45,998 nucleotides of DNA from Pseudomonadota bacterium (GTDB taxonomy: Bacteria > Myxococcota_A > UBA9160 > SZUA-336): NCBI GenBank assembly GCA_021295775.1, contig JAGWBS010000012.1, positions 1-45,998 of the forward strand, read 5' to 3'. Of this stretch, positions 35,410-44,067 are shown piece after piece (position 1 is the first letter of the stretch; each line of letters opens with the position of its first letter). The notes under the pieces were generated by a model. It ran no database searches and had not been told where the DNA came from. It worked only from the letters and a program-made list of their open reading frames with translations. The position numbers were made by a program, and so were the translations under genes.

Positions 35410-35415
35410 TACCCT
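35410..35415 (+). promoter_or_regulatory. TACCCT box just before hslR
   Basis: TACCCT ends eight bases before ATG 35424. No Shine-Dalgarno or -35 is evident. It is one of the weaker members of the TANNNT set. Confidence 0.3.
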
Positions 35416-35423
35416 GGCCGCGC

Positions 35424-35801
35424 ATGGAGCGCGTACGCATCGACCGCTGGCTGTGCGCGGCGCGCATCTTCCCGTCCCGCACCCGCGCGCACGACGCCTG
35501 CGGCGGCGGGCGGGTCAAAATCGACGGGGAGAGCGTCCGCCCCAACCGGCTGGTCGGCGCCGGCGACGAAATCCGGGTGCAGGCGCCGGGCGGCCTGCGC
35601 CTGCTGCGCATCCGGGGGCTGGCCGAAAAGCGCCTCTCGGCCGCGCTGGCGCGCGAGCTCTACGAGGACCGAACGCCCCCCGAACTCCGTGCGGGCGCCC
35701 GGGCCGCACGGCCCCTGCGGGATCGCGGCTCCGGACGTCCCTCGAAGCGCGAAAGGCGCGATCTGCAGAGGTTCAAACGCGGACCGCGGGACGGATCCTG
35801 A
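35424..35801 (+). CDS. hslR: S4-domain ribosome-associated heat-shock protein (HslR type)
   Basis: 125 aa with an N-terminal S4 RNA-binding domain (RIDRWLCAARIFPSRTRAHDACGGGRVKIDGESVRPNRLVGAGDEI) and a strongly basic C-terminal tail (GRPSKRERRDLQRFKRG). In E. coli the homologue rescues stalled 50S subunits carrying tRNA. The RPNRLVGAGD segment aligns with the HslR family rather than RluD-type enzymes, which have a longer catalytic domain. ATG 35424 begins the domain precisely. The tail end is about 120 bases before the topoisomerase start. Confidence 0.9.
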   Translation: MERVRIDRWLCAARIFPSRTRAHDACGGGRVKIDGESVRPNRLVGAGDEIRVQAPGGLRLLRIRGLAEKRLSAALARELYEDRTPPELRAGARAARPLRDRGSGRPSKRERRDLQRFKRGPRDGS

Positions 35802-35873
35802 GCCGCCTCCGGGCCGATCTTTCGCCGCTTCCGCTTGCCTGAGCGGAATTCCCGGGTTACTAGGGGCCCCATC

Positions 35874-35909
35874 AATGCGCGCATCGGGGCTAATGCGCGC
35901 ATCGGGGCT
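35874..35909 (+). repeat. tandem 18-bp repeat in the topoisomerase leader
   Basis: Two exact adjacent copies of aatgcgcgcatcggggct (35874-35891 and 35892-35909), each with an internal tgcgcgca palindrome, end ten bases before the TTG start. gcccc upstream (35867-35871) could pair with ggggc in a repeat. They could bind a regulator or form a leader hairpin over the ribosome site. Confidence 0.6.
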
Positions 35910-35918
35910 GGAGGAACG

Positions 35919-38762
35919 TTGGCCAAGTCGCTGGTGATCACGGAGAAGCCGAGCGTGGCGCGAGACATCGTGGCGGCCCTGGGGGGGTTCGCCGAGCGCG
36001 ACGGCTTCTGGGAGCGCGACGACTGTCTGGTCACGTTCTCGGTGGGGCACCTGGTCGAGCTGCAGTCTCCCGAGGACATCGACCCGCTCTACAAGCGCTG
36101 GACGCTGGACACGCTCCCGATCCTGCCCGAGGAGTTCAAGCTCAAGCCCAAGAAAGGCGCGAGCGAGCGCATCCGCACGATCAAGAAGCTGCTCGAGCGC
36201 AGCGACGTGGACGACGTGGTGAACGCCTGCGACGCCGGGCGCGAGGGCGAACTGATCTTCCGCGAGATCCTCCACTACCTGGGCAACCAGAAGCCGACCT
36301 GGCGGCTGTGGCTGCAGTCGATGACCACCGACGCGATCCGCTCCGGGTTCTTCGGCGAGAAGGCAAAGTCCGGTGCGCCCCGCCTGCTCACGGACAACGG
36401 GCATTCCATGCCGCGGGGCACCGAGTTCGACGGGCTGGGCGACGCCGCCGCCTGCCGCTCGCGCTCGGACTGGCTGATCGGCATGAACGCCACGCGCGCT
36501 CTGACCCGCCGCCTCCAGGGCCGCAAGGAAAAGACCGCCTGGTCGGCGGGTCGGGTCCAGACCCCGACGCTGGCGCTGCTGGTCGACCGGGAGCTGGAGA
36601 TCCTGTCGCACGAGCCCGTGCCGTACTGGCGCGTCGAGGCGAGCTTCGAAGCCAGCGGCCACGCCTACACCGGTACCTGGTTCGACCCCGGCTTTCGCGC
36701 CGACGAAGCCAAGCCGGACCTCCGGGACGACCGCATCTTCGACGTGGCGCGGGCCAACGCGATCGTCGACGCGGTCGGCGGGCGCAACGGTCTCGCGCGC
36801 GAGACGCGCAAGCCCAGCCGCGAGACCGCGCCGCCGCTTTTCGACCTGACCAGCCTGCAGCGCGAGGCCAACCGCCGCTTCGGCTGGTCGGCGCGGCGCA
36901 CGCTCAACGCCGCCCAGCGCTGCTACGAGGGCCACAAGCTGCTGACCTACCCGCGCACCGACTCGCGCTGCCTGCCCGACGACTACCGCGCGACCGTCGA
37001 CCGGATCATCGACGGGTTCGCGCAGCGCGGACCGTTCCGGGACGAGGCGAGCGCGCTGCGCGACGCTCCCGAGGGACTCCAGAACACGCGCCGCACGTTC
37101 GACAATTCGAAGGTCAGCGACCACTTCGCCATCATCCCGACCGGCAGCCTGCCCTCGGGCAAGCTCGGCGGCGACGACGCGCGGCTCTTCGACCTGGTGA
37201 CGCGGCGTTTCCTGGCCTGCTTCCACCCGCCCTCGATCTGGAACCGGGTGGAGCGCGTGACCGAGGTCGGCGGCGAATCGTTCCGTTCGCGCTCGCGCAC
37301 GCTGGAGGAGCCCGGCTGGCGCGCGGTCATGGGACAGACCGAGCAGGAGGACCAGGCCCTGCCCCCGCTGCTCCCCGGCCGCGCCGAGGCCGGCGACGTT
37401 CCGGCCGAGGCGCGGGACATCGAGCTGATCGAGGACGTGACCCGGCCGCCGGCGCGGATCACCGAAGCGCGCCTGCTGTCGCTGATGGAGAGCGCCGGCC
37501 GCTACGTCGAGGAGGAGGACCTGGCCGAGGCCATGCGCGACAAGGGCATCGGCACGCCCGCGACCCGCGCCGACATCATCGAGAACCTGATCGCGAAGGG
37601 CTACCTGGTGCGCGGCGGCAAGTCTCTGCGGCCCACGGTCAAGGGGATCCGGCTGGTCGACGTGCTGCGGCGGATCCACGCCGAACGGCTGGCGTCGCCG
37701 ACCCTGACCGGCGACCTGGAGTACCGCCTCAACGAGGTGGAGCAGGGCCGGCGCTCGGCCGACGCCTTCATGGACGAGATCGTCGAGTACACCCGGCAGG
37801 TGGTCGAGGCCGCCAAGTCGTTCGACTACGACGACCTGTACCCCGACACGGACGCGCCTCTGGGTCGCTGCCCGCTGTGCGAGCGCCCGGTCTTCGAGCG
37901 CTCCTGGTTCTACCGCTGCGCCGAGCTGCCGGGAGCGGACGAGGAGGACGACTGCTCCTTCCGCATCTGGAAGGACCGCTCGGGCCGCTTCATGGACCCC
38001 CGGACGGTACGCCTGCTGCTCGACAAGGGCGAGACCCCGGAACTCGACGGCTTCACCGCGCGCGACGGCCGCGTCTACAGCGCCACGCTCGCGCTCGAAG
38101 ACGGAAAGTTGGAGCTGCACCCGATCCGCGGCAGCAGCAGCGACCGCGCGACCGACGAAGTCGAGTACGACGTCGATCCGGATCCGCTCGCCGCCTGCCC
38201 GCTGTCCGGCTGCGCGCACGAGGACAGCCGGATCGTCGAGACGCCCACGCACTTCCGCTGCGGGGCCGGGATTCGCAAGCAGGAGGAGAACCTCGAGAAG
38301 GCGCGCGTCTGGGAGGCCGAGAACAACGTCGCGGGCAAGCGCCGGCAGCGCTACAAGCCGCCCGAAGAGGACGTTCCGTGCCCCTTCGCGCTGCCGCGCA
38401 CCGTCTGCAAGCGCGAGATCACGCGCGACGAGGCGCTGGAGTACGTCCGCCAGGGCCGCACCGGGCTGCTCGAGGATTTCACTTCGCGCTTCGGACGGCC
38501 GTTCTCGGCCACGCTCATCCTGAAGCCGAACGGCCGCCACGGCTTCGAGTTCCCGCCGCGCGCGGCGCGCAAGGCGGGCCGGAAGGCCGCACGCAAGCGG
38601 ACGACCCGCAAGGCGGGCTCGAAACAGGTCGCCCGCGGCAAGGCGGCGCGCAAACGGAGCACGAGCGGCGGCACGGGGCGCAAGAAAGCGACCCGCAAGC
38701 GCACGGGCCGCAAGGCGGCGGGCCGGGAATCCACCCGGTCCGGCGGCGGGCCGGAAGACTAG
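35919..38762 (+). CDS. topB: type IA DNA topoisomerase (TopB-like) with H1-like tail
   Basis: 947 aa, larger than E. coli TopB (653 aa). The TTG start has an ideal GGAGGAA site and MAKSLVITEKPSVARDI-type N-terminus. Toprim motif CDAGREGE lies near residues 105-111; the catalytic tyrosine is Y344 in TYPRTDSR. A segment of about 20 residues around 146-166 (TDNGHSMPRG) interrupts the usual link to SDWLIGMNATRA. The C-terminal third has zinc-type Cys pairs (CPLCERP with YRCAELPG; CPLSGC), two Toprim C-terminal repeats (ETPELDGFTARDGRVYSATLALEDGKLEL and TGLLEDFTSRFGRPFSATLIL), and a Lys/Arg/Ala tail from about 885 like histone H1. The symbol is by family; topoisomerase III function is inferred. 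Confidence 0.9.
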   Translation: MAKSLVITEKPSVARDIVAALGGFAERDGFWERDDCLVTFSVGHLVELQSPEDIDPLYKRWTLDTLPILPEEFKLKPKKGASERIRTIKKLLERSDVDDVVNACDAGREGELIFREILHYLGNQKPTWRLWLQSMTTDAIRSGFFGEKAKSGAPRLLTDNGHSMPRGTEFDGLGDAAACRSRSDWLIGMNATRALTRRLQGRKEKTAWSAGRVQTPTLALLVDRELEILSHEPVPYWRVEASFEASGHAYTGTWFDPGFRADEAKPDLRDDRIFDVARANAIVDAVGGRNGLARETRKPSRETAPPLFDLTSLQREANRRFGWSARRTLNAAQRCYEGHKLLTYPRTDSRCLPDDYRATVDRIIDGFAQRGPFRDEASALRDAPEGLQNTRRTFDNSKVSDHFAIIPTGSLPSGKLGGDDARLFDLVTRRFLACFHPPSIWNRVERVTEVGGESFRSRSRTLEEPGWRAVMGQTEQEDQALPPLLPGRAEAGDVPAEARDIELIEDVTRPPARITEARLLSLMESAGRYVEEEDLAEAMRDKGIGTPATRADIIENLIAKGYLVRGGKSLRPTVKGIRLVDVLRRIHAERLASPTLTGDLEYRLNEVEQGRRSADAFMDEIVEYTRQVVEAAKSFDYDDLYPDTDAPLGRCPLCERPVFERSWFYRCAELPGADEEDDCSFRIWKDRSGRFMDPRTVRLLLDKGETPELDGFTARDGRVYSATLALEDGKLELHPIRGSSSDRATDEVEYDVDPDPLAACPLSGCAHEDSRIVETPTHFRCGAGIRKQEENLEKARVWEAENNVAGKRRQRYKPPEEDVPCPFALPRTVCKREITRDEALEYVRQGRTGLLEDFTSRFGRPFSATLILKPNGRHGFEFPPRAARKAGRKAARKRTTRKAGSKQVARGKAARKRSTSGGTGRKKATRKRTGRKAAGRESTRSGGGPED

Positions 38763-38776
38763 ACCGGCCGGGACCC

Positions 38777-39643
38777 GTGCCCGCCCCGACCCGGCGCATC
38801 GCCCTGGTCCAGCAGCGCTCCGGCGATCCCGGAAACTCCCTGGAGCGGGCGGAGAGCGCGATCCGCGAGGCGGCCGGTCTCGGGGCCCGGCTCGTCTGCC
38901 TCCAGGAGCTGTTCCGCACGCGCTACTTCCCGCGCAGCGAGGACGCGGCCAACTTCGACCTAGCCGAGGGGGCCGACGGCGAGACCGCGCGCCGGCTGGG
39001 AGAGCTGGCGTCCGAACTCGGACTGGTGATCGTCGCTCCGATTTTCGAGCGCCGCGCCGCCGGCGTGTACCACAACTCGGCGCTGGTGCTGGACGCGGAC
39101 GGCTCCCGGGCGGGGCACTACCGCAAGATGCACGTGCCCGACGACCCCGGCTTCCACGAGAAGTTCTACTTCGCGCCGGGCGACCTGGGCTTTCGCGCCT
39201 TCGACACCGCCGCGGGCCGGATCGGAGTGCTGATCTGCTGGGACCAGTGGTTCCCGGAGGCGGCGCGGCTGGTCGCGCTGGACGGCGCGGAGATTCTGCT
39301 CTTCCCGACGGCCATCGGCTGGGACGACTCGGAGTCGGACTCCGAGCGCGCGGCCCAGCTCGAAAGCTGGCAACTGGTCCAGCGCGCGCACGCGGTCGCC
39401 AACGGCCTGTTCGTCGCCGCCGCCAACCGCGTGGGGCGGGAGGGAAACCTGACCTTCTGGGGAAGCTCCTTCGTCTGCGACCCGCAGGCCCGCGTCCTGG
39501 CCGAGGCGCCCGCCGACTCGGAGTGCGTCCTGGTCGCGGACTGCGACCTGGGGCGAATCGAGCAGCAGCGCCGCGCCTGGCCCTACCTGCGCGACCGCCG
39601 GGTCGACGCCTACGCGGACCTGACCCGGCGCTTCCGCCGTTGA
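38777..39643 (+). CDS. aguB: N-carbamoylputrescine amidase
   Basis: 288-aa nitrilase-superfamily enzyme hydrolysing N-carbamoylputrescine to putrescine. The catalytic Glu-Lys-Cys are E44 (LQELF), K117 (YRKMHVPDDP) and C154 (LICWDQWFPEAARL). QELFRTRYFPRSED, YHNSALVLDADG, FYFAPGD and RAHAVANGLFVAAANRVG match the AguB group closely. GTG 38777 lies 15 bases after the topoisomerase stop. The downstream aguA start overlaps its stop (TTGA), so both steps of the agmatine route are coupled. Cytosolic. Confidence 0.94.
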   Translation: MPAPTRRIALVQQRSGDPGNSLERAESAIREAAGLGARLVCLQELFRTRYFPRSEDAANFDLAEGADGETARRLGELASELGLVIVAPIFERRAAGVYHNSALVLDADGSRAGHYRKMHVPDDPGFHEKFYFAPGDLGFRAFDTAAGRIGVLICWDQWFPEAARLVALDGAEILLFPTAIGWDDSESDSERAAQLESWQLVQRAHAVANGLFVAAANRVGREGNLTFWGSSFVCDPQARVLAEAPADSECVLVADCDLGRIEQQRRAWPYLRDRRVDAYADLTRRFRR

Positions 39644-40749
39644 CCCTCCCCCGCGAGTTCCGCGCGGCCGACTCCGACGGCGGGGCGTCGGAAATTTTGA
39701 ACTTCCGGATGCCGGCGGAGTGGGAGCCGCACGCGGCGACCTGGCTGGGGTGGCCCCACGCCGAGGAGACCTGGCCCGGCTGCCTGGAGCGGGCGCGGGC
39801 CGAGTTCGCGGCCCTGCTGCGCGCCGTGGCCCTGAACGAGCCCGCCGACGTGCTGGTTCAGGACGCGGCCGCCGAGCGCCGGGTGCGCGCGCTGGCCGCC
39901 GAGCTTCCGGCCGCGGCGGGACCGGTCCGGGTGCACCGCCTGGCCACCGACGACGTGTGGCTGCGCGACATCGGCCCGACCTTCGTCCACGCCGCGGGCG
40001 GAGAGCGGGCGGCGATCGACTGGACGTTCAACGCCTGGGCTGGCAAGTACCCGCCCTGGGAGCGCGACGACGCGGCCGCCGCCGAGATCGCGCGGCGGGC
40101 GGGTGTGCCTTCGATCCGGCCCGGGCTGACGCTGGAAGGGGGAGCGCTCGAGGTCGACGGCGCGGGCACGCTGCTGCTGGCCGAGCCGACCGCCCTCGAC
40201 CCCCGGCGCAATCCGGGCGTCGGCCGCGCGCAACTGGAGGCGCGGCTGGACGGGCTGCTGGGCGTGTCGCGGGTGATCTGGCTGGGAGAGGGGATCGCGG
40301 GAGACGACACCGACGGCCACGTCGACGATGTCGCGCGCTTCGTCGCCCCCGGGCGCGTGGTCTGCGCCCGCGAGCGGCGTTCCGGCGACCCCAATTTCGA
40401 GCCGACCCGCGAAGCCTGGCGGCGCCTCTCGCGGGCCCGCGACGCGCGCGGCGGGCGCCTGGAGCTGGCGGAGCTGCCGCTGCCCGAGCCGCAGTCGGCG
40501 GGCCCGGAGCGCCTGCCCGCCAGCTACGCCAATTTCTACTTCGCCGGGCGCGCGCTGCTCGTGCCCGTGTTCGGCTGCCCCCAGGACGAAGCCGCGCTGA
40601 AGGTCCTGGAGCAGCTCTTCCCCGAGCGCGAGATCCTGCCCCTCGTCAGCCGCACGCTGGTGCGCGGACTGGGCGGGCCGCACTGCCTGACCCAGCAGGA
40701 GCCGCGCGCGAGCGTTCCGGGTCCCGGGCGGGGGAGCGGAAGCGACTGA
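39640..40749 (+). CDS. aguA: agmatine deiminase
   Basis: Converts agmatine to N-carbamoylputrescine, 369 aa from TTG 39640 (overlapping the aguB stop by four bases; ATG 39709 is an alternative). The core MPAEWEPHAATWLGWPH is diagnostic. Catalytic parts are DDVWLRDIGPTF (D110), GDDTDGHVDDVARFV (H227) and the nucleophile Cys349 in GGPHCLTQQEP. Also visible are TFNAWAGKYPPWERDD and LEGGALEVDGAGTLL. The C-terminus is a short Gly/Ser tail. The sequence ends at 40749, before a clean promoter for the next operon. Polyamine supply is the likely role. Confidence 0.94.
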   Translation: MTLPREFRAADSDGGASEILNFRMPAEWEPHAATWLGWPHAEETWPGCLERARAEFAALLRAVALNEPADVLVQDAAAERRVRALAAELPAAAGPVRVHRLATDDVWLRDIGPTFVHAAGGERAAIDWTFNAWAGKYPPWERDDAAAAEIARRAGVPSIRPGLTLEGGALEVDGAGTLLLAEPTALDPRRNPGVGRAQLEARLDGLLGVSRVIWLGEGIAGDDTDGHVDDVARFVAPGRVVCARERRSGDPNFEPTREAWRRLSRARDARGGRLELAELPLPEPQSAGPERLPASYANFYFAGRALLVPVFGCPQDEAALKVLEQLFPEREILPLVSRTLVRGLGGPHCLTQQEPRASVPGPGRGSGSD

Positions 40750-40761
40750 AGGCGCCGATGG

Positions 40762-40767
40762 TATATT
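40762..40767 (+). promoter_or_regulatory. -10 box TATATT upstream of the amidohydrolase operon
   Basis: TATATT is a strong -10 match (five of six) in GC-rich sequence, 63 bases before the ATG at 40831. No good -35 is visible. A long leader and AGGAGG ribosome site distinguish it from the leaderless-type genes. Confidence 0.45.
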
Positions 40768-40830
40768 CTGCGCCCCTTTCCGCCCCGGGCACCCGTCCCG
40801 GCGGCGGGGCCCCGAACCGGAGGAGGCGCA

Positions 40831-42024
40831 ATGGCCCAACTGGACTTTCAGGCTTTCGACGCGGACAACCACTACTACGAGGCGACCGACGCGTTCACGC
40901 GTCACATCGAGCCCCGCTTCCAGAAGCGCTGCATGCAGTGGGCGCAACTGGACGGCAAGACGCGCCTGCTGGTGGGCGGCAAGGTCAACCGCTTCATCCC
41001 CAACCCGACCTTCGACCCGGTGTCCAAGCCGGGCGTACTGGACCAGTTCTACCGCGGCAAGAACCCCGACGCGGCCAGCGTGCGCGAGATCTTCGGCGAA
41101 CTCGAGCCGATCAATCCGGCCTACCGCAAGCGCGAGGAGCGCCTGCCGGTGATGGACGCGCAGGGGCTGGAGAGTGCCTTCCTGTTCCCGACCCTGGGCG
41201 TGGGCATGGAGCAGGCGCTGAGCGAGGATCCGCCTGCGGTGATGGCGGCGTTCCGCGCCTTCAACCGCTGGCTGGAGGAGGACTGGGGCTACAACTACCA
41301 GAACCGGCTGTACGGGGCGCCCTACCTCAGCATGGTGCTGGTCGACGAAGCGGTCGTGGAGCTGGAGCGGATCCTGGCCCAGGACGTGCACCTGATCGTG
41401 ATGCGCGCCGCGCCGGTCTACACCCCCGAGGGTCCCAAGTCGCCGGCCGATCCGATCTTCGATCCGATCTGGGCGCGGATCAACGAGGCGGGCGTCGCGG
41501 TGGCTTCGCACGGCGGCGACGGCGGCTACGGCCGCTACACCGCGGACTGGGGCGAGGGCGGCGAGACCGAGGCGTTCCGCACTTCGCCGTTCCAGTCGCT
41601 GCTGGGCTCGCGCAACGCCTACGACATGATGGCGGCGCTGATCTCCCACCGGCTCTTCGAGCGCTTCCCCAACCTGCGCATCGCCAGCGTGGAGATGGGC
41701 TCGAACTGGGTGCCGTACCTGTTCCAGAACCTGGAGCGCGCCTGGGGCCAGACCCCCAAGAGCTTCGCCGAGAACCCGATGGACACCTTCCGCCGGCACA
41801 TCTGGGTGTCGCCGTTCCACGAGGACGACGTGCCCAAGCTGCGCGACCTGCTGGGCGCCGACCGGCTGCTGATGGGCTCGGACTGGCCGCACGCCGAGGG
41901 CCTGGCGGAGCCGATCGACTACATCGACGAGCTGGTGGGCTTTTCCGACGAGGAGATCCGCAAGGTCATGCGCGAGAACGCCCTGGAGCTCTCGACGCCG
42001 CGACCCGCCTCCGCCGCCGCATGA
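40831..42024 (+). CDS. amidohydrolase 2-family metal-dependent hydrolase
   Basis: 397-aa TIM-barrel hydrolase of the amidohydrolase-2 (PF04909-type) family. The N-terminal metal motif is DADNHYYE (in place of DxHxH), followed by AFLFPTLGVGMEQAL, VMRAAPVYTPEG, the HGGDGGYG loop and the C-terminal LLMGSDWPHAEG with the metal-binding Asp. AGGAGG lies four bases before ATG 40831. The stop overlaps the next start by four bases (ATGA), so the two form an operon. Relatives of this sequence family occur near aromatic and xenobiotic degradation genes; the substrate cannot be named. Confidence 0.87.
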   Translation: MAQLDFQAFDADNHYYEATDAFTRHIEPRFQKRCMQWAQLDGKTRLLVGGKVNRFIPNPTFDPVSKPGVLDQFYRGKNPDAASVREIFGELEPINPAYRKREERLPVMDAQGLESAFLFPTLGVGMEQALSEDPPAVMAAFRAFNRWLEEDWGYNYQNRLYGAPYLSMVLVDEAVVELERILAQDVHLIVMRAAPVYTPEGPKSPADPIFDPIWARINEAGVAVASHGGDGGYGRYTADWGEGGETEAFRTSPFQSLLGSRNAYDMMAALISHRLFERFPNLRIASVEMGSNWVPYLFQNLERAWGQTPKSFAENPMDTFRRHIWVSPFHEDDVPKLRDLLGADRLLMGSDWPHAEGLAEPIDYIDELVGFSDEEIRKVMRENALELSTPRPASAAA

Positions 42025-43115
42025 AAGTTCTGGTCATGGGGGGCACCCAGTTCAATGGGTTGGCCCTCGTCAAAGAGCTGGTCCGCACCGGCCACGACGT
42101 GACCGTGCTGAACCGCGGCCAGACTCAGGCCGACCTGCCGCGCGCGGTCCGGCGCGTGTACGGAGACCGCACGGACCACGCGCGCATGCGCGAGCTGTTC
42201 GCGTACCAGGAGTTCGACTGCGTCCAGGACATGTCGGCCTACCACCCCGAGGACGTCGAGCTGATGGTCGAGCTGTTCCGGGGCCGGATCGGGCACTACG
42301 TCTTCGCCAGCTCGACGGCCATCTACGCGCACTCCAAGCTGCTGCCGATCGGCGAAGGCCACCCGGTGGAGCGCGGTCCCGCGCAGAACGAGTACGGCCT
42401 GCACAAGCTGCTGTGCGAGGACGACCTGATCCGGCAGTACCGCGAGAACGGCTTCCCGGCCACGATCGTGCCGTTTTCGATGGTCTTCGGGCCGCACAAC
42501 ATCATTCCCGACCGCGAGCAGCGCATGTTCGTTCGGCTGCTGCGGGGCCGCCCGATCCTGATCCCCGGCGACGGCACCGCGCTGGGCCAGGTGGGCCACG
42601 TCGACGACCAGGCACGGGCGCTGTGCCGCCTGATGGGCCGGCCCCAGAGCTTCGGCAAGCGCTACAACCTGACGGGCCGGGAGTACTTCAGCGACGAAGG
42701 CTACGTGGACGCCTTCGGCGAGGTGCTGGGGATCGAACCGCAGAAGGTCTTCATCCCGGCCGCGCTGATGGACGATCTGTGGGACGGCCGCGCCGAGCTC
42801 AAGCCGGGCGCGGCCATGACGGCCAACATCGACATCCGCACCAGCGACGACGAATCGGCGCAGCGCCTGCGCGCGCTGCATCTGTTCCGGCTTTCCACCC
42901 TGATCCAGAAGCTGCAGCCCAATCTCCACCGCTGGGACCAGAGCACGATCTTCAGCATCGACCGGCTGCGGCGCGACGCCGACTGGGAGCCGGAGTACGA
43001 GTTCCGCGGCATGATCGAGCAGACCTACCGCTGGTTCCGAGACGAGGGCCTGGACGAGACGCGCGACTTCGATTTCGGCTTCGAGGACGATCTGCTGGAG
43101 CGGATCGGCGCGTAA
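42021..43115 (+). CDS. NAD-dependent epimerase/dehydratase-type SDR
   Basis: 364 aa extended short-chain dehydrogenase/reductase. The dinucleotide loop MKVLVMGGTQFNGLALV (GGTxFxG variant of TGxxGxxG) opens the protein; the active-site S98-S99-T, Y125 and K129 (NEYGLHK) are intact, and VPFSMVFGPHNI and GQVGHVDDQARAL follow the family. Longer than many epimerases, it has an extra C-terminal region with PNLHRWDQSTIFSIDRLRRDADWEPEYEF. It is translationally coupled to the amidohydrolase, so the two probably act on the same compound. The resemblance to mRNA-binding CSP41-type SDRs is noted. Confidence 0.87.
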   Translation: MKVLVMGGTQFNGLALVKELVRTGHDVTVLNRGQTQADLPRAVRRVYGDRTDHARMRELFAYQEFDCVQDMSAYHPEDVELMVELFRGRIGHYVFASSTAIYAHSKLLPIGEGHPVERGPAQNEYGLHKLLCEDDLIRQYRENGFPATIVPFSMVFGPHNIIPDREQRMFVRLLRGRPILIPGDGTALGQVGHVDDQARALCRLMGRPQSFGKRYNLTGREYFSDEGYVDAFGEVLGIEPQKVFIPAALMDDLWDGRAELKPGAAMTANIDIRTSDDESAQRLRALHLFRLSTLIQKLQPNLHRWDQSTIFSIDRLRRDADWEPEYEFRGMIEQTYRWFRDEGLDETRDFDFGFEDDLLERIGA

Positions 43116-43157
43116 CGCCGACGGCGGCGGGCCGGTCTCCGGGGCCGCGCGGGCGGC

Positions 43158-44064
43158 TCAGCCCGCCAGGCGCCTGAGGAGGCCGCGCGTGCGCGCCTCT
43201 TCTTCCGGAGTCCAGTCGAAGCTGCTCGCCCCGAAGTCGGTCGCCCCCAGGCGTTCCAGTTCGCGGATGCGGTCCTCGACCTCGGCCTCGCCTCCGATGA
43301 TCGACATCGCGGCGGGCGAGTCGACCCCCTCGCGCTCGCAGTTGCGGCGGTAGGACGGGAGCTGCCCGCGCTCTGCGAAGTCGCGGCGCGCCCGCTCGGC
43401 CGCGGCGGCGGAATCGGAGCTGACGCACACCGGCAGCGTCACGACGATCCGCGGCGGAGGCCGGCCGGCCGCCTCGGCGGCGCGGCGGATCGCCGGCACC
43501 AGGTGCTCGCGCAGGATCCGGGGACCGACCCAGACGGCGCTGGTCCCGGCCGCGAGCCGGCCGGCGAGCTCCAGCATCCGCGGACCGAGCGCGCCCAGCA
43601 GCACGGGGATCGGCCGCCGGGGTTCGGGCAGTCCGAGCCGGGTCGTGCAGGACAGGATCTTCCCGCAGAAGTCCACCTCGCCCGAGTCCAGCAGCGGCAC
43701 CAGGATCGACAGATACTCGCGCATGAACTCGGCCGGGCGCGCGTACGAGTAGCCCAGCGACTCCATCCAGTCGCGGTGAGAGAGCCCCACGCCGAGCGTG
43801 AGCCGGCCTCCAATGGCGGCGTCGACGGTCGCCCAGCGCGACCGGGTGGCGCGGGTAGGCCGGCAGCACCGAGGTCCCGATCTCGATCCGGGGCGCGTAC
43901 GGCGCGGCCATCAGCGCGGTGGTGAGCGCGTCCTTGCCGCCCAGGGGGTGCTGGGCCATCCAGTAGCTGTCCAGGGCATCCTCGGCCGCCGACTTCACGT
44001 GGCCGATCAGCCGCTCGTAGGGCTGGTCGGCGACCAGGTGATTGCCGTTGATCCCGATGCGCAC
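43158..44064 (-). pseudogene. frameshifted LLM-class (F420-type) oxidoreductase
   Basis: Two pieces of one luciferase-like oxidoreductase lie in different frames. The N-terminal piece runs from GTG 44064 (RIGINGNHL to VLPAYPRHPVAL). At 43833 an extra G breaks the frame; the C-terminal piece continues ATVDAAIGGRLTLGVGLSHRDWMESLG to the stop at 43158. Family members have about four more residues (AEQA-type) between HPVAL and TVDAA, so an 11-base deletion is the simplest explanation, unless it is an assembly error. A GTG at 43790 could still start the C-terminal half. It begins three bases after tesB on the same strand. The total would be about 300 aa. Confidence 0.8.
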
Positions 44065-44067
44065 GAC

